Assembly: GCF_965213555.1 (NCBI RefSeq)
Contig: NZ_OZ243890.1
Coordinates: forward strand, 1,860,001-1,924,000
Reading direction: 5' to 3'
DNA: 64,000 bases
From: Acuticoccus sp965213555
GTDB taxonomy: Bacteria; Pseudomonadota; Alphaproteobacteria; Rhizobiales; Amorphaceae
A model generated the notes under the pieces. That model was not told the DNA's origin, made no database searches, and worked only from the letters and a program-made list of their open reading frames with translations. Shown here piece by piece: positions 1 to 8,715 of this stretch (its first letter is position 1; each line of letters starts with the position of its first letter). Position numbers and translations under genes: made by a program.

Positions 1-57
1 CGGGAGCGTTCGCCCTTCGATCTCCTCCTGCGCGTGCTTCGTGAAGGTGTACCTCAG
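1..57 (-). CDS. possible 5' end of a small DUF4258-like protein, cut by the window edge
   Basis: Directly after lepA on the same strand, an open frame reads LRYTFTKHAQEEIEGRTLP and runs off the window. The look of 'xxFTKHAxEEI' resembles the N-terminus of small DUF4258-type proteins, which are toxin-like or uncharacterised. The only visible start in this frame is CTG overlapping the lepA stop as CTGA, a rare start codon. The call therefore rests on 19 residues and is weak; it may be chance coding potential. Confidence 0.2.
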   Translation of the reverse strand, partial: MRYTFTKHAQEEIEGRTLP

Positions 58-1922
58 CCGTCCACCTTCAGCGCCGCGATGAACGCCTCCTGCGGGATCT
101 CCACCTTGCCGAACTGGCGCATCTTCTTCTTGCCCGCCTTCTGCTTGTCGAGCAGCTTGCGCTTGCGCGTTGCGTCGCCGCCGTAGCACTTGGCCGTCAC
201 GTCCTTGCGCAGGGCGCGGATCGTCTCGCGGGCGATGATGCGGCCGCCGATCGCCGCCTGGATCGGGATGACGAACATGTGCTGCGGGATGAGGTCCTTC
301 AGCTTCTCGCACATGGCGCGGCCGCGACGCTCGGCCTGGGAGCGGTGGACGAGCATCGACAGCGCGTCCACCGGTTCGGAGTTCACCAGGATGTTCATGC
401 GCACGAGGTCGCCCTCGCGGTAGTCCACCAGCGCGTAGTCAAACGAGGCGTAGCCCTTCGACACCGACTTCAGCCGGTCGTAGAAGTCGAACACCACCTC
501 GTTGAGCGGCAGCTCGTACGTCACCATCGCGCGGGTGCCGACGTAGGACAGGTCGAGCTGGTTGCCGCGCCGCTCCTGGCACAGCTTGAGGATCGCGCCG
601 AGGTACTCGTCCGGCGTCAGGATCGTCGCCTTGATCCACGGCTCGGCGATGGCGTCGACCTCGGTGGGGTCGGGCATGTCGACGGGGTTGTGCAACTCGC
701 GCACCTCGCCCGAGGACAGCGTGAGCTGGTAGACCACCGACGGTGCGGTGGCGATGAGGTCGAGGTCGAACTCGCGTTCCAGCCGCTCCTGGATGATTTC
801 CAGGTGCAGGAGGCCGAGGAAGCCGCAGCGGAAGCCGAAGCCGAGCGCGGCGGAGGTCTCCATCTCGTAGGAGAAGCTGGCGTCGTTGAGCCGCAGCTTG
901 CCCATGGCCGCGCGCAGGTCCTCGAAGTCCGCGGCGTCGACGGGGAAGAGGCCGCAGAACACCACGGGGATCGCGGGGCGGAAGCCGGGCAGCGGCGCGG
1001 CGGCGGGGCGCTTGTCCTCGGTGATGGTGTCGCCGACGCGTGTGTCGGCCACCTCCTTGATGCCGGCGATGAGGAAGCCGATCTCGCCGGGGCCGAGCGC
1101 GTCCACCTCCAGCATCTTGGGGGTGAACACGCCGACCTTGTCGACGCCGTACTTGGCGCCGGTGCGCATCATGCGGATGGTCTGGCCGGGCGCGAGGCGG
1201 CCGTCGACGACGCGCACCAGGGTGACGACGCCGAGGTACTGGTCGAACCAGGAGTCGACCAGCATCGCCTTCAGCGGCGCGCCGGGGTCGCCCATCGGCG
1301 GCGGCAGGCGGGTGACGATGGCCTCCAGCACCGCCGGCACGCCCTGGCCGGTCTTGGCGGAGATTTCCAGCGCCTCCGACGCGTCGAGGCCGATGACCTC
1401 CTCGATCTGGGCGCGGATGCGGTCCGGCTCGGCGGCGGGCAGGTCCACCTTGTTGAGCACGGGGACGATCTCGTGGTCGTTGTCGATGGCCTGGTAGACG
1501 TTGGCGAGGGTCTGCGCCTCGACCCCCTGGGAGGCGTCGACCACGAGGAGCGAGCCCTCGCAGGCGGCCAGCGAGCGGTTGACCTCGTAGGCGAAGTCCA
1601 CGTGGCCGGGCGTGTCGATGAGGTTGAGCTTGTACTCGATGCCGTCGCGGGCGGTGTAGATGAGGCGCACGGTCTGCGCCTTGATGGTGATGCCGCGCTC
1701 GCGCTCGATGTCCATGGAATCGAGGATCTGCTCCTTCATCTCGCGGTCGGTGAGGGAGCCGGTGAGTTGGATCAGCCGGTCGGCCAAGGTCGACTTGCCG
1801 TGGTCGATGTGCGCGACGATGGAGAAGTTGCGCACGGCCGCGATGGGGCGCGGGCCGGCGTCCGTCTCGGCGCGGGCGGTCGCGGCGGAGCGGACCGCGG
1901 GTCGCTGGGCGATGTCATCCAT
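54..1922 (-). CDS. lepA: elongation factor 4 (LepA), back-translocating ribosomal GTPase
   Basis: Translational GTPase that binds the ribosome and promotes back-translocation or early-initiation quality control; cytoplasmic or membrane-associated. The product of 622 residues has the G1 loop AHIDHGKST near residue 38, the G3 box DTPGH, and NKVD for guanine recognition. EF-G-like domains II, III and V follow, then the LepA-specific C-terminal domain with the YGGDATRKRKLLDKQKAGKK stretch. An upstream in-frame Met at 1976 exists, but the start at 1922 (MDDIAQ) fits the family length and leaves the N-terminus close to the G domain. It is divergent from the membrane-protein gene that follows. Identification is firm; only the exact start is uncertain. 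Confidence 0.97.
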   Translation of the reverse strand: MDDIAQRPAVRSAATARAETDAGPRPIAAVRNFSIVAHIDHGKSTLADRLIQLTGSLTDREMKEQILDSMDIERERGITIKAQTVRLIYTARDGIEYKLNLIDTPGHVDFAYEVNRSLAACEGSLLVVDASQGVEAQTLANVYQAIDNDHEIVPVLNKVDLPAAEPDRIRAQIEEVIGLDASEALEISAKTGQGVPAVLEAIVTRLPPPMGDPGAPLKAMLVDSWFDQYLGVVTLVRVVDGRLAPGQTIRMMRTGAKYGVDKVGVFTPKMLEVDALGPGEIGFLIAGIKEVADTRVGDTITEDKRPAAAPLPGFRPAIPVVFCGLFPVDAADFEDLRAAMGKLRLNDASFSYEMETSAALGFGFRCGFLGLLHLEIIQERLEREFDLDLIATAPSVVYQLTLSSGEVRELHNPVDMPDPTEVDAIAEPWIKATILTPDEYLGAILKLCQERRGNQLDLSYVGTRAMVTYELPLNEVVFDFYDRLKSVSKGYASFDYALVDYREGDLVRMNILVNSEPVDALSMLVHRSQAERRGRAMCEKLKDLIPQHMFVIPIQAAIGGRIIARETIRALRKDVTAKCYGGDATRKRKLLDKQKAGKKKMRQFGKVEIPQEAFIAALKVDG

Positions 1923-2019
1923 GGCGCCAATGTAGCAGTCGGCCCCGTCCCCGCAAAGGTTGCGCGGGCGCGGCAACCCACCCGTCGCACGGCCGTTGTG
2001 CGAGTGGGGAGGGCCTCAC

Positions 2020-2718
2020 ATGGCTTGGGCTCAGCTGGCGGCGGTGGCGTTCCTGGCGACGGTGCACCTCGGCGTGCAGCGCCTGTTCGTGCTGGATCGT
2101 TTGCCTCGCAGCCGCTGGCTGTCGTTCGCCGGCGGGGCGGCGGTCGCCTACGTGTTCCTGCACATCCTGCCCGAGCTCGCGACGCACCAGGATACGCTGG
2201 CGAGCTCGCTCGGCCTCGGCGCGCGCGGCGCGGAGGAGGTGGTGTACGCGCTCGCCATGGCCGGGCTCGTGGTGTTCTACGCCCTGGAGCGGATGATCAG
2301 GGCACGGCCGGACCACCCGGACGGCTCGCGCGTGCACCTCGCCTCGTTCGCGCTCTACAACGTGCTCATCGGCTACCTCGTGTTCCACCGGGAGGAGGCG
2401 GGGGCGGTGTCCCTGGCGCTCTACGTGGCGGCGATGGCGTTCCACTTCCTCACCGTCGACCACGGGCTGCGCCAGCACCACGCGGAGCGCTACGACCGCT
2501 GGGGTCGCTGGGTGCTGGTGGCGGCGCTGGTCGGCGGGGCGACCTTGGGCGCGTTGACGCAGGTGCCGGAGTGGGCGGTGGCGGGGCCGTTCGCGCTGCT
2601 GGCCGGCAGCGTCCTCCTCAACACGTTGAAGGAGGAGCTTCCGGAGGAGCAGCAGAGCCGGCTCGTGCCCTTCGTCGCGGGCGCGGCGGGGTACGGCGCG
2701 CTCCTCATCGCGCTCTGA
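2020..2718 (+). CDS. integral membrane protein, ZIP-permease-like
   Basis: The 232-residue protein is almost entirely hydrophobic, with about seven or eight predicted membrane spans. An HILPEL segment near residue 50 and a polar LKEELPEE segment near residue 208 recall ZIP metal-permease family members, but the classical histidine-rich loop is missing. Cargo is therefore unproven. The start is chosen because GGAGGG lies just upstream of ATG, rather than the earlier in-frame ATG at 1960, which would add a non-membranous tail. It is transcribed divergently from lepA with about 100 bp between them. Nothing nearby suggests a pathway. It could equally be an uncharacterised membrane protein outside the ZIP family. 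Confidence 0.6.
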   Translation: MAWAQLAAVAFLATVHLGVQRLFVLDRLPRSRWLSFAGGAAVAYVFLHILPELATHQDTLASSLGLGARGAEEVVYALAMAGLVVFYALERMIRARPDHPDGSRVHLASFALYNVLIGYLVFHREEAGAVSLALYVAAMAFHFLTVDHGLRQHHAERYDRWGRWVLVAALVGGATLGALTQVPEWAVAGPFALLAGSVLLNTLKEELPEEQQSRLVPFVAGAAGYGALLIAL

Positions 2719-2785
2719 GGCCGCCGCAAGAGGGCCGGGCCCAAGGGCGCTTGGGCTTCGCCGTGGCCGGCCGACGACAGACTCC

Positions 2786-2830
2786 TAGCGCATCCTGGGT
2801 CTTCTCAGACACAGACCAGGTGCTCCGGGT
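2786..2830 (+). repeat. half copy of the 107-bp double-hairpin repeat
   Basis: The stretch begins TAGCGCATCCTGGGTCTTCT and matches the left hairpin of the complete copies at 49986, 59644 and (inverted) 22254. The second hairpin (the GGGGTTTGGTGG arm) is absent. The copy lies next to an IS481 transposase remnant, as two of the other copies lie next to accessory DNA. The match was judged by eye. Confidence 0.6.
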
Positions 2831-2964
2831 GGCGTTTCCAAGAAGGTTGCTCGGCCTGAGCCAAGGCGTTTGGTCGGCAAGGGCCGAGGGAGGTCGCGCG
2901 GAGTGAGGTGGCCAGGAACGGCTGCATGGCTCCGGTCCGCCCTGCCGGTGAGGTGGAGGCGTTG

Positions 2965-3345
2965 GCATGGCCCACCCGTGCAGCGACGTCCGGATGAAGC
3001 GTTCGGCCTTGCCGTTGGTGCGCGCCGTGTAGGGTTGTGCAGATGGGCTCGAGCCCGGCGTCCCTCGACACGTCGCAGAAGGCGAAGCTTCGCGTTCCTG
3101 GCGCCTCTCGCTTCACAGCAGCTCGGTGCAGGCAAGGCGCGAGGCCTCGTCGATGGCCGCAGGCGGCACCTCCCATCCGGTGCCACGCGGGTTCGCTGGC
3201 CCCTGCGGTCGCCGGTGCTGCGGTGGCCGATGCCGCCGAGCTCCTCGGTGTCGATGCGGCCGATGCGGCGGGCGGGAGCGGCGAGTCTCCCAGTCGGGGC
3301 TCGTGTGCGTGGCAACCGCAGCCCCACATCCCGGCCCCGGATGAA
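2965..3345 (-). pseudogene. IS481-family transposase remnant
   Basis: Three frames on the minus strand together give the IS481 integrase-core order: IDTEELGGIGHRSTGDRRGQ, then GWEVPPAAIDEASRLACTE, then CRD-like 'VSRDAGLEPI' and finally PYTARTNGKAERFIRTSLHG. In family members the last block carries the third catalytic acidic residue (E of KAERF). No single frame is open, so at least two frameshifts have occurred, and the N-terminal helix-turn-helix part is not recognisable. It belongs to a different IS481 subgroup from the remnants near 22 and 26 kb, which read QVER rather than KAER. Confidence 0.75.
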
Positions 3346-3366
3346 CAACCTTCACAGCGTCCGCAT

Positions 3367-3843
3367 CTAAGTCGCGGCGCTGCGCATGCGCGCGAGCGCG
3401 GCAGCAAGCGCGTCGGCGAACGTCGCTCGGTCGTCCGGGTTGAGGAACGCGCCGACGACGACCCAGCGCCCGTGCGAGCCGATGTCGAGGCGCACCACGC
3501 CCTCGTCCTCCCGCCGTGTCACCGACAGGCGCGCCCAGATCGGGTCGAAGCGGTGCTCCGTCACCCGGCCCGACGGCGTCACCTGGCGCAGGAGCACCTC
3601 GCGGGGCGTCACGGACACCTCCTCGAACTGCCGTCCGGCGCGGTAGGACAAGCGGAACGCGATCCAGACGAGGGCGATGTCGAGGACGGCGAAGATCGCG
3701 ACGGGCCAGGCCCCGATGGCGAGCGTGCGAAGCGCCGCGAGGCCGAGGATGACGACGATCGAGCCCATCAGGATCGCGTAGCCGCGGCGCGACAGCGAGC
3801 GGTGCGGGAAGAGAACGGCGTGGAACGGCTCGGCGATGGACAT
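3367..3843 (-). CDS. DUF2244 domain membrane protein
   Basis: The 158-residue product carries two adjacent membrane spans near residues 22-65 (an ILMGSIVVILGLAALRTLAIG segment and a second AIFAVLDIALVWIAF segment), then a soluble C-terminal domain ending in WVVVGAFLNPDDRATFADAL. This is the layout of DUF2244 proteins, which are small alphaproteobacterial inner-membrane proteins of unknown function, often found near cytochrome oxidase or nth genes. A longer in-frame start at 4005 is available, but MSIAEPFHAVLFPHRSLS at 3843 is the usual N-terminus. No partner genes of known function adjoin it here. Confidence 0.8.
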   Translation of the reverse strand: MSIAEPFHAVLFPHRSLSRRGYAILMGSIVVILGLAALRTLAIGAWPVAIFAVLDIALVWIAFRLSYRAGRQFEEVSVTPREVLLRQVTPSGRVTEHRFDPIWARLSVTRREDEGVVRLDIGSHGRWVVVGAFLNPDDRATFADALAAALARMRSAAT

Positions 3844-4210
3844 CGCCGCCAATATACGCCGCCAAGCCTGGGGATCGAAGGCAGCGATGTCGCAAGGCGG
3901 CGTGCCACCTGCCCGCGCCTCCGCGCGTGCCGTTGCAAGCCACGCGCCACCTTCCGAGGCGGGCGCGACGGACGCGTGACGCCGGTCATCTCGCCGCCAT
4001 CGCATCCATGCTCACGACGGTCGTGGTCGGCCCCTCAGCCTCCAGCGTCGACCGTGACGCCGCCACGGCACGACCGTCACCGATGCCTCGGTCCGTTGCC
4101 ACCCGTCCGTCGCGTCCCTCCGCCTCGGGCGCCCCGACGGCGCGGTGCGTCGCGGGGGACGCGCCTGCGTGGGGCATCGCCGGCCGCGCGTCCGACGGGG
4201 GCGCCTGCAA

Positions 4211-4238
4211 GTAGTGAGCGAGCCAGCTCGCGCACTAC
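4211..4238. promoter_or_regulatory. 12-bp inverted repeat (operator or hairpin)
   Basis: GTAGTGAGCGAG and CTCGCGCACTAC face each other around a CCAG loop with a single mismatch. It lies about 135 bp before the gene at 4375, at the point where composition drops from GC-rich to AT-rich. It could be a transcription-factor operator or an RNA hairpin. It is not followed by a T run, so a terminator for plus-strand transcription is unlikely. Confidence 0.45.
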
Positions 4239-4374
4239 GTGTAACAACTTAAGAAAGAAGCGTTGGACCAAAGTCAATCTATGGGCATATTGAAAGTCCG
4301 ATATAGTATAATTTGTCGTTGTCATGATGACCAAAGTATGTCACCATGGTTAACTTAAGATGTAGGTCGCGATC
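4239..4374 (+). promoter_or_regulatory. AT-rich leader and promoter region
   Basis: This stretch is far richer in A+T than the rest of the window. It contains a TATAAT hexamer at 4307-4312 and a TTGAAA at 4290-4295, but their 11-bp spacing is too short for a standard sigma-70 pair. AACTTAAG occurs twice, near 4246 and 4352. The remaining upstream DNA, 3844-4210, is GC-rich and shows no gene I can support. Promoter activity for the 4375 gene is inferred from composition and position only. Confidence 0.35.
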
Positions 4375-6042
4375 ATGTACAAGTATTCTATGGTTGAGCG
4401 TCGGGGGCTCTCGACCTCGGTAGAGACGGCCGTTCATCAGGTTGTTCTGGTGGGGCTGCCAGTCTTGGTTGCAGTCGTCGCGATCGAGGCCTACGGGCAT
4501 GCGATCTGGGAGCTCGCGGGGCCGCATCGAGGCTGGCTGCTCGAGGCGCTGGTCGCGGTGTTCGCGCTCTGCGCCGCGACGGGGCTGGTGCGTTACCCGT
4601 CCGAGGCGAGGCCGGTCCGGATCATCGTCACCGGGCTTTCCCTCGTGATGGGGCTCTACGGCCTCGCGCTCGGCCACTCGATCGCGGTGGCGCCCGACCA
4701 GGACGGCGCGTCGGTCGACCTCGCCCTTCAGTTGGGCACCGTGCTCCTGGTCGTCGCCACGGTCATGTCGCTGGTGCGGCCGAGCTTCGCGGTCTTCCCG
4801 TTCGTCTACGTCGCGCTGCACAAGGCCCTGACGCGCTCGCTGTCCGGGGCGAACGAGCTCGGCGTCAACGACTACCTGCCGCTGGTGGAGGTCGGGCTGT
4901 TCCTCGCCGTAGGGGTCGTCGCGCTCTCGTTGGCGCGCACCGCCCTCGTCGGCCGCGACAAGGCCCTCCACGAGCCGGTCGTCCTCGGCGCGACGGTGCT
5001 GCTCGCCGCGGCCATCGGCGCGCACCTCGGGAACTACGTCATGTCGGGCGTGGAGAAGATGGCGCTCGACGGCGGCCTCCTGAGCTGGGCGTTCGAGAAC
5101 CCGACGAGCGCGCTGATGCTGAACGGCTACAACCTCGGCGCGGCCCCCTTGTCGGCGTGGCCGGCGCTGTTCGGCTGGGCCTACGAGGCCTTCCGCGCGG
5201 TCGAGGTTCCGATCAACATCCTCACGCTGTTCGCGCAAATCACGTGCGCCCTGGCGTTCCTGGATCGCCGTCTGCTGATCGGCTACGCAGCGTTCTTCGA
5301 CGCGATGCACGTCACGATCTTCGTCCTTACGGGCGCGTTGTTCGTCCCATGGATCGTGCTGAACAGCCTCATCGTCGCGGCCGCGCTACGGCTCCCGTCC
5401 TCGCGGCTGCCCCGCGCTGCCGTCGCGGTCGGGGTGGTGACCACGCTGTTCGGCAACGTCCTGTTCTACAACGCCCACCTCGGCTGGTACGACAGCCGGC
5501 AGGCGCGCGTCGGCAGCTTCGTCGCCGTCGTCGACGACGGGCGCGAGGTGCCGGTGCCGTCGAGCTACTTCCGCGAGGCGTCGTACCTCTTGCTGACGCG
5601 GCACTTCGGGTATCGTCAGACGAGCTACCCGTCAGGGCACGCGCCGACCTCGGCATGGGGCCAGATCGGGCTGCATCACAACCTCAACGGGGCGGTCGCC
5701 TACACCAGGCACGCGATGATGACGGCCGGGCGGAGCTGCTCCATCCCCCTCGCCCAGCCCGCCATGGTCGACTACGACGCGACGCGGCCGGCGCCGTTCG
5801 TCCGCGCCCAGCACGCGAGGGCGCTGGGCTACGAGGAGCGCGGTGAGACGAACAGGTACTACGCGTACCCCCACCATCACTTTGCGATGCCGTGGCTGTT
5901 CCGCGACTTTAGTGCACTGAAGCCTTCGCAGATCGTGGGCTACAAGTACCGTGTCGAGACGGTGTGCCTCGACTTCGCGGACGGGAGGTTCCAGCGCGAC
6001 GTCTTGGCGAAGACCACCTCACCGCTGATCACGGTGCGCTGA
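4375..6042 (+). CDS. large polytopic membrane protein of unknown function, possibly HTTM-like
   Basis: The 555-residue protein has about ten hydrophobic segments in residues 20-380, followed by a soluble C-terminal region of roughly 170 residues. The motif FFDAMHVTIFVLTGALFVPW (about residues 305-324) and the NILTLFAQITCALAF segment before it recall HTTM/gamma-carboxylase-like membrane proteins. I cannot assign the family with confidence, and no enzymatic residues can be named. The start codon follows the AT-rich leader; the first few codons are also AT-richer than the rest, which may reflect selection for open mRNA or a recent junction. It stands alone between a minus-strand gene and the ABC importer genes, with no obvious operon partner. 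Confidence 0.6.
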   Translation: MYKYSMVERRGLSTSVETAVHQVVLVGLPVLVAVVAIEAYGHAIWELAGPHRGWLLEALVAVFALCAATGLVRYPSEARPVRIIVTGLSLVMGLYGLALGHSIAVAPDQDGASVDLALQLGTVLLVVATVMSLVRPSFAVFPFVYVALHKALTRSLSGANELGVNDYLPLVEVGLFLAVGVVALSLARTALVGRDKALHEPVVLGATVLLAAAIGAHLGNYVMSGVEKMALDGGLLSWAFENPTSALMLNGYNLGAAPLSAWPALFGWAYEAFRAVEVPINILTLFAQITCALAFLDRRLLIGYAAFFDAMHVTIFVLTGALFVPWIVLNSLIVAAALRLPSSRLPRAAVAVGVVTTLFGNVLFYNAHLGWYDSRQARVGSFVAVVDDGREVPVPSSYFREASYLLLTRHFGYRQTSYPSGHAPTSAWGQIGLHHNLNGAVAYTRHAMMTAGRSCSIPLAQPAMVDYDATRPAPFVRAQHARALGYEERGETNRYYAYPHHHFAMPWLFRDFSALKPSQIVGYKYRVETVCLDFADGRFQRDVLAKTTSPLITVR

Positions 6043-6115
6043 ACACCCACCCCGGGCCGCGCCGACCGCGCGCGCGTCCGGCGCGGACCGGCTCCCGGAC
6101 GCGGCGCTGTCCTGG

Positions 6116-7870
6116 GTGCAACGGCTCGATCGCTCTGGTGCTCGCGCTCGGCGGCCGACTGCAGTGAACGGCACGGGCGCGGCGCGGTCGGTCGGGCGCG
6201 GATGGCGCTGGACGGGGATCGCGGTGCGCGTGGCAGTCGTCCTGCCGGTCGCGGCCGGCCTCCTCGGAGTGCTGGCGCCGGCCTTCGGGCTGATGCCGGC
6301 GCTCGGTGCGGACCGTCCCGGGCTGCACGTGTTCGCGGCCCTCATCGCGCGGCCGGGGATCGTGGACTCGGCTGCGATCAGCGCCTGGACGGCGCTCGCT
6401 GCGACGCTCGTGTCGGTCGCGATGGTCGCGGTCGTCTTGGCAGCCGCGTATGGCACCCGCGCGCTCGGCCTCGCCGAGCGGCTGCTCGCCCCGCTCCTCG
6501 CCGTGCCCCACGCCGCCGCCGCGCTCGGCTTCGTCGCGCTGTTCGCCCCGTCCGGCCTCCTCCTGCGCCTCCTGTCGCCGTGGGCGACCGGGTACGACGC
6601 CCCGCCGGACGTCGCCCTGGTGCGCGATCCCGCCGGCATCGCCCTCGTCACGGCGCTCGTCCTCAAGGAGGTGCCGTTCCTGTTCCTGATGGCGCTCGCC
6701 GCGCTCGGCCAGACGCGCGCCCGCGAGCGCGTGCACCTCGCCCGCTCGCTGGGCTACGGTCCGATGGCGGCGTTCCTGCACGGGGTGTGGCCGCTCATCT
6801 ACCGCCAACTGCGCCTGCCGATCCTCGCCGTCATCGCGTTCGCCGCCTCGGTGGTCGACGTCGCGCTGATCGTCGGGCCGACGCGGCCGCCGCCGCTCGC
6901 CGTGCGCATCGTCGACGAGCTCGGCGCCGCCGACCTCGCCCAGTGGCTCGTCGGCAGCGCGGGGGCGTTGCTCCTCCTCGCGCTCTCGGTGGGCCTCGTA
7001 CTCGCCTGGCTCGCCATCGAGCGCCTCGCGGCGGGCGCGGCGCGCGCCGTGCGCGACCGGGGACGGCGTCTCAGCGGCGACGGCCCGCTGCGGGCGGCGG
7101 CGATGTCGCTGGCGGCGCTGCTCGCCGCGATCATGGCCGCCGCGCTCGCGGCGCTCCTGGTGCGTTCGGTGGCAGGCTACTGGCCGTTCCCGGACGTCGT
7201 GCCGCGCACGGTGTCGGCCGTCGCGTGGAGGGAGCGCCTGCCGGACACCGCCTCGACGCTCGTCACCACGCTCGTCGTCGCCCTTGGCGCCACGCTCGTG
7301 GCGCTGCCCGCGGCGGTGGCGCTGCTCGCCGCCGGCGTGCGCGCGGGGCCCGCGATCTACCTGCCCCTCGTGGTCCCCCAAGCGGCGTTCCTGTTCGGCC
7401 TGTCGGTGCTCGTCGTCGCCGCCGGCATCGTTCCGGGGACCGTGATCGTCACCCTGGTGCACGCGCTGTTCGTGCTGCCCTACGCGACGATCGCGCTGTC
7501 GGGGCCGTGGCACGCGCTCGACCCGCGCGCCGAGCTCGTCGCCGCGAGCCTCGGCGCGGGGACGTGGCGGCGCCTCGTGGTGGTGCGCCTCGCCATCCTG
7601 GCGGGGCCGCTGTGCGTCGCCGCGGCGCTGTCGGTGGCGGTCAGCGTCGGCCTCTACCTGCCGACGCAGCTCGTCGGCGCGGGGCGCGTCGCGACCGTCA
7701 CCACCGAGGCTGTTTCTGCCGCGACCGGGGGCGACCGGCGGCTCGTCGCGATGCTGGCGCTCGTCCAGCTCGCGATCCCGTGCGCCGCGTTCGCGCTGGC
7801 CCGGGCGGTGCCTGCCGTCCTGTTCCGCCATCGGCGCGCCATGCGGCCCGCTGCGGTGGCGGCGGGATGA
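6116..7870 (+). CDS. ABC transporter permease, YnjC type (putative thiamine-like uptake)
   Basis: A two-domain inner-membrane permease of about 584 residues with roughly twelve spans. Each half carries an EAA-like loop: 'ARSLGYGPMAAFLHGVWPLI' around residue 213 and 'AASLGAGTWRRLVVVRLAIL' around residue 476. This is the fused arrangement of ThiP/FbpB/YnjC permeases, in which one chain supplies both halves of the channel. The reading frame opens at a GTG, and a second GTG at 6164 is an alternative start; neither has a strong ribosome site. It overlaps the ATPase gene by four bases (ATGA), so the two are translationally coupled. No substrate-binding protein gene adjoins the pair, so the substrate is not set by context. 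Confidence 0.82.
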   Translation: MQRLDRSGARARRPTAVNGTGAARSVGRGWRWTGIAVRVAVVLPVAAGLLGVLAPAFGLMPALGADRPGLHVFAALIARPGIVDSAAISAWTALAATLVSVAMVAVVLAAAYGTRALGLAERLLAPLLAVPHAAAALGFVALFAPSGLLLRLLSPWATGYDAPPDVALVRDPAGIALVTALVLKEVPFLFLMALAALGQTRARERVHLARSLGYGPMAAFLHGVWPLIYRQLRLPILAVIAFAASVVDVALIVGPTRPPPLAVRIVDELGAADLAQWLVGSAGALLLLALSVGLVLAWLAIERLAAGAARAVRDRGRRLSGDGPLRAAAMSLAALLAAIMAAALAALLVRSVAGYWPFPDVVPRTVSAVAWRERLPDTASTLVTTLVVALGATLVALPAAVALLAAGVRAGPAIYLPLVVPQAAFLFGLSVLVVAAGIVPGTVIVTLVHALFVLPYATIALSGPWHALDPRAELVAASLGAGTWRRLVVVRLAILAGPLCVAAALSVAVSVGLYLPTQLVGAGRVATVTTEAVSAATGGDRRLVAMLALVQLAIPCAAFALARAVPAVLFRHRRAMRPAAVAAG

Positions 7871-8535
7871 CGCTCGTGCTGGAACGGCTCACCGTGCGCG
7901 TCGCCGGCAGGACGGTGGCGTCGCTGTCGGCGACGGTGCCGCCCGGCGAGGTGCTGGCCGTGATGGGTCCATCGGGGGTCGGCAAGTCCTCGCTGCTCCT
8001 CGCCGTCGCGGGGCTCCTCGCGCGCCCGTTCCAGGTGTCCGGCCGGGTGCGCCTCGGCGACGTCGAGCTGACCGCGCTGCCGCCGGAGCGGCGCAGGCTT
8101 GGGCTGATGTTCCAGGACGCGCTGCTCTACCCGCACATGTCGGTGCTGCAGAACGTCGCCTTCGCGGTGCCGCGGCGCGACGGCGCCGGCCGGACGCTGC
8201 CGCGTGCGGCGCGGCGGGAGCAGGCGCTGGATGAGCTCGCGCGGGTCGAGATGGCGGAGTTCGCCGCGCGCGACCCCGACACCCTGTCGGGCGGGCAGCG
8301 GAGCCGCGTGGCGCTGGCGCGCACGCTCGCCTCCCGGCCCGGCGCCCTCCTCCTCGACGAGCCGTTCGCCGCGCTCGACCCGTCGCTGCGCGCCCAGGTC
8401 CGCCGCATGGTCTTCGACCTTGCAGCCACCGACCGCCTGCCGGTCGTCATGGTGAGCCACGACCCGGCGGACGCAGAGGCCGCTGGCGGTCCGGTCGTGG
8501 AACTCACGCCTTGCCAACCGGCGAGCGCCCGCTGA
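7867..8535 (+). CDS. ABC transporter ATPase, YnjD type
   Basis: A 222-residue ATPase that would energise the adjacent permease. It has Walker A GPSGVGKSS near residue 37, a Q-loop in LMFQDALLYPH, the signature LSGGQRSR, Walker B ALLLDEPFAALD and the switch histidine in MVSHD. It is short because it lacks the C-terminal regulatory domain of MalK/PotA-type ATPases, as YnjD proteins do. The start overlaps the permease stop. The stop is only about ten bases before the SRP RNA gene, so transcription may read toward it or the RNA has its own promoter in the coding end. Confidence 0.88.
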   Translation: MTLVLERLTVRVAGRTVASLSATVPPGEVLAVMGPSGVGKSSLLLAVAGLLARPFQVSGRVRLGDVELTALPPERRRLGLMFQDALLYPHMSVLQNVAFAVPRRDGAGRTLPRAARREQALDELARVEMAEFAARDPDTLSGGQRSRVALARTLASRPGALLLDEPFAALDPSLRAQVRRMVFDLAATDRLPVVMVSHDPADAEAAGGPVVELTPCQPASAR

Positions 8536-8545
8536 TATAGCGCGT

Positions 8546-8641
8546 GGGAGGTCGGCGGTGGACGGGCCGCTCGCCAACCGGGTCAGGTCGGGAACGAAGC
8601 AGCCCCAACGAATCCGGTCCGGGTCATTCGCCGGCCTCCTT
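8546..8641 (+). ncRNA. ffs: signal recognition particle RNA, bacterial small (4.5S) type
   Basis: The conserved SRP domain IV is present: GGTCAGGTCGGGAACGAAGC then AGCC, which forms the GGAA-type tetraloop hairpin and the asymmetric loop bound by Ffh. The ends pair: GGAGGTCGGCG at 8547-8557 with CGCCGGCCTCC at 8629-8639. The roughly 96-nt length fits the alphaproteobacterial small SRP RNA, and placement just before dnaX is a common alphaproteobacterial arrangement. The transcript guides co-translational targeting of membrane proteins together with Ffh and FtsY. Ends may be off by a few bases. Confidence 0.93.
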
Positions 8642-8715
8642 CTTGAAACCGTCTCGTCGTCCTCGTCTTTTCGTCCTCGTGTGGCGCGGCGGGACGCCCG
8701 CCGGCGGAGAGCGCT

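Noticed and set aside
279..2906. Very long open frame antisense to lepA
   Set aside because: In DNA this GC-rich, antisense frames stay open by chance; the translation is full of His/Arg/Val/Ala runs, while the lepA frame matches its family throughout.
4290..4312. Consensus sigma-70 promoter TTGAAA/TATAAT
   Set aside because: The two hexamers are only 11 bp apart, too close for a working pair; kept only as an AT-rich leader.
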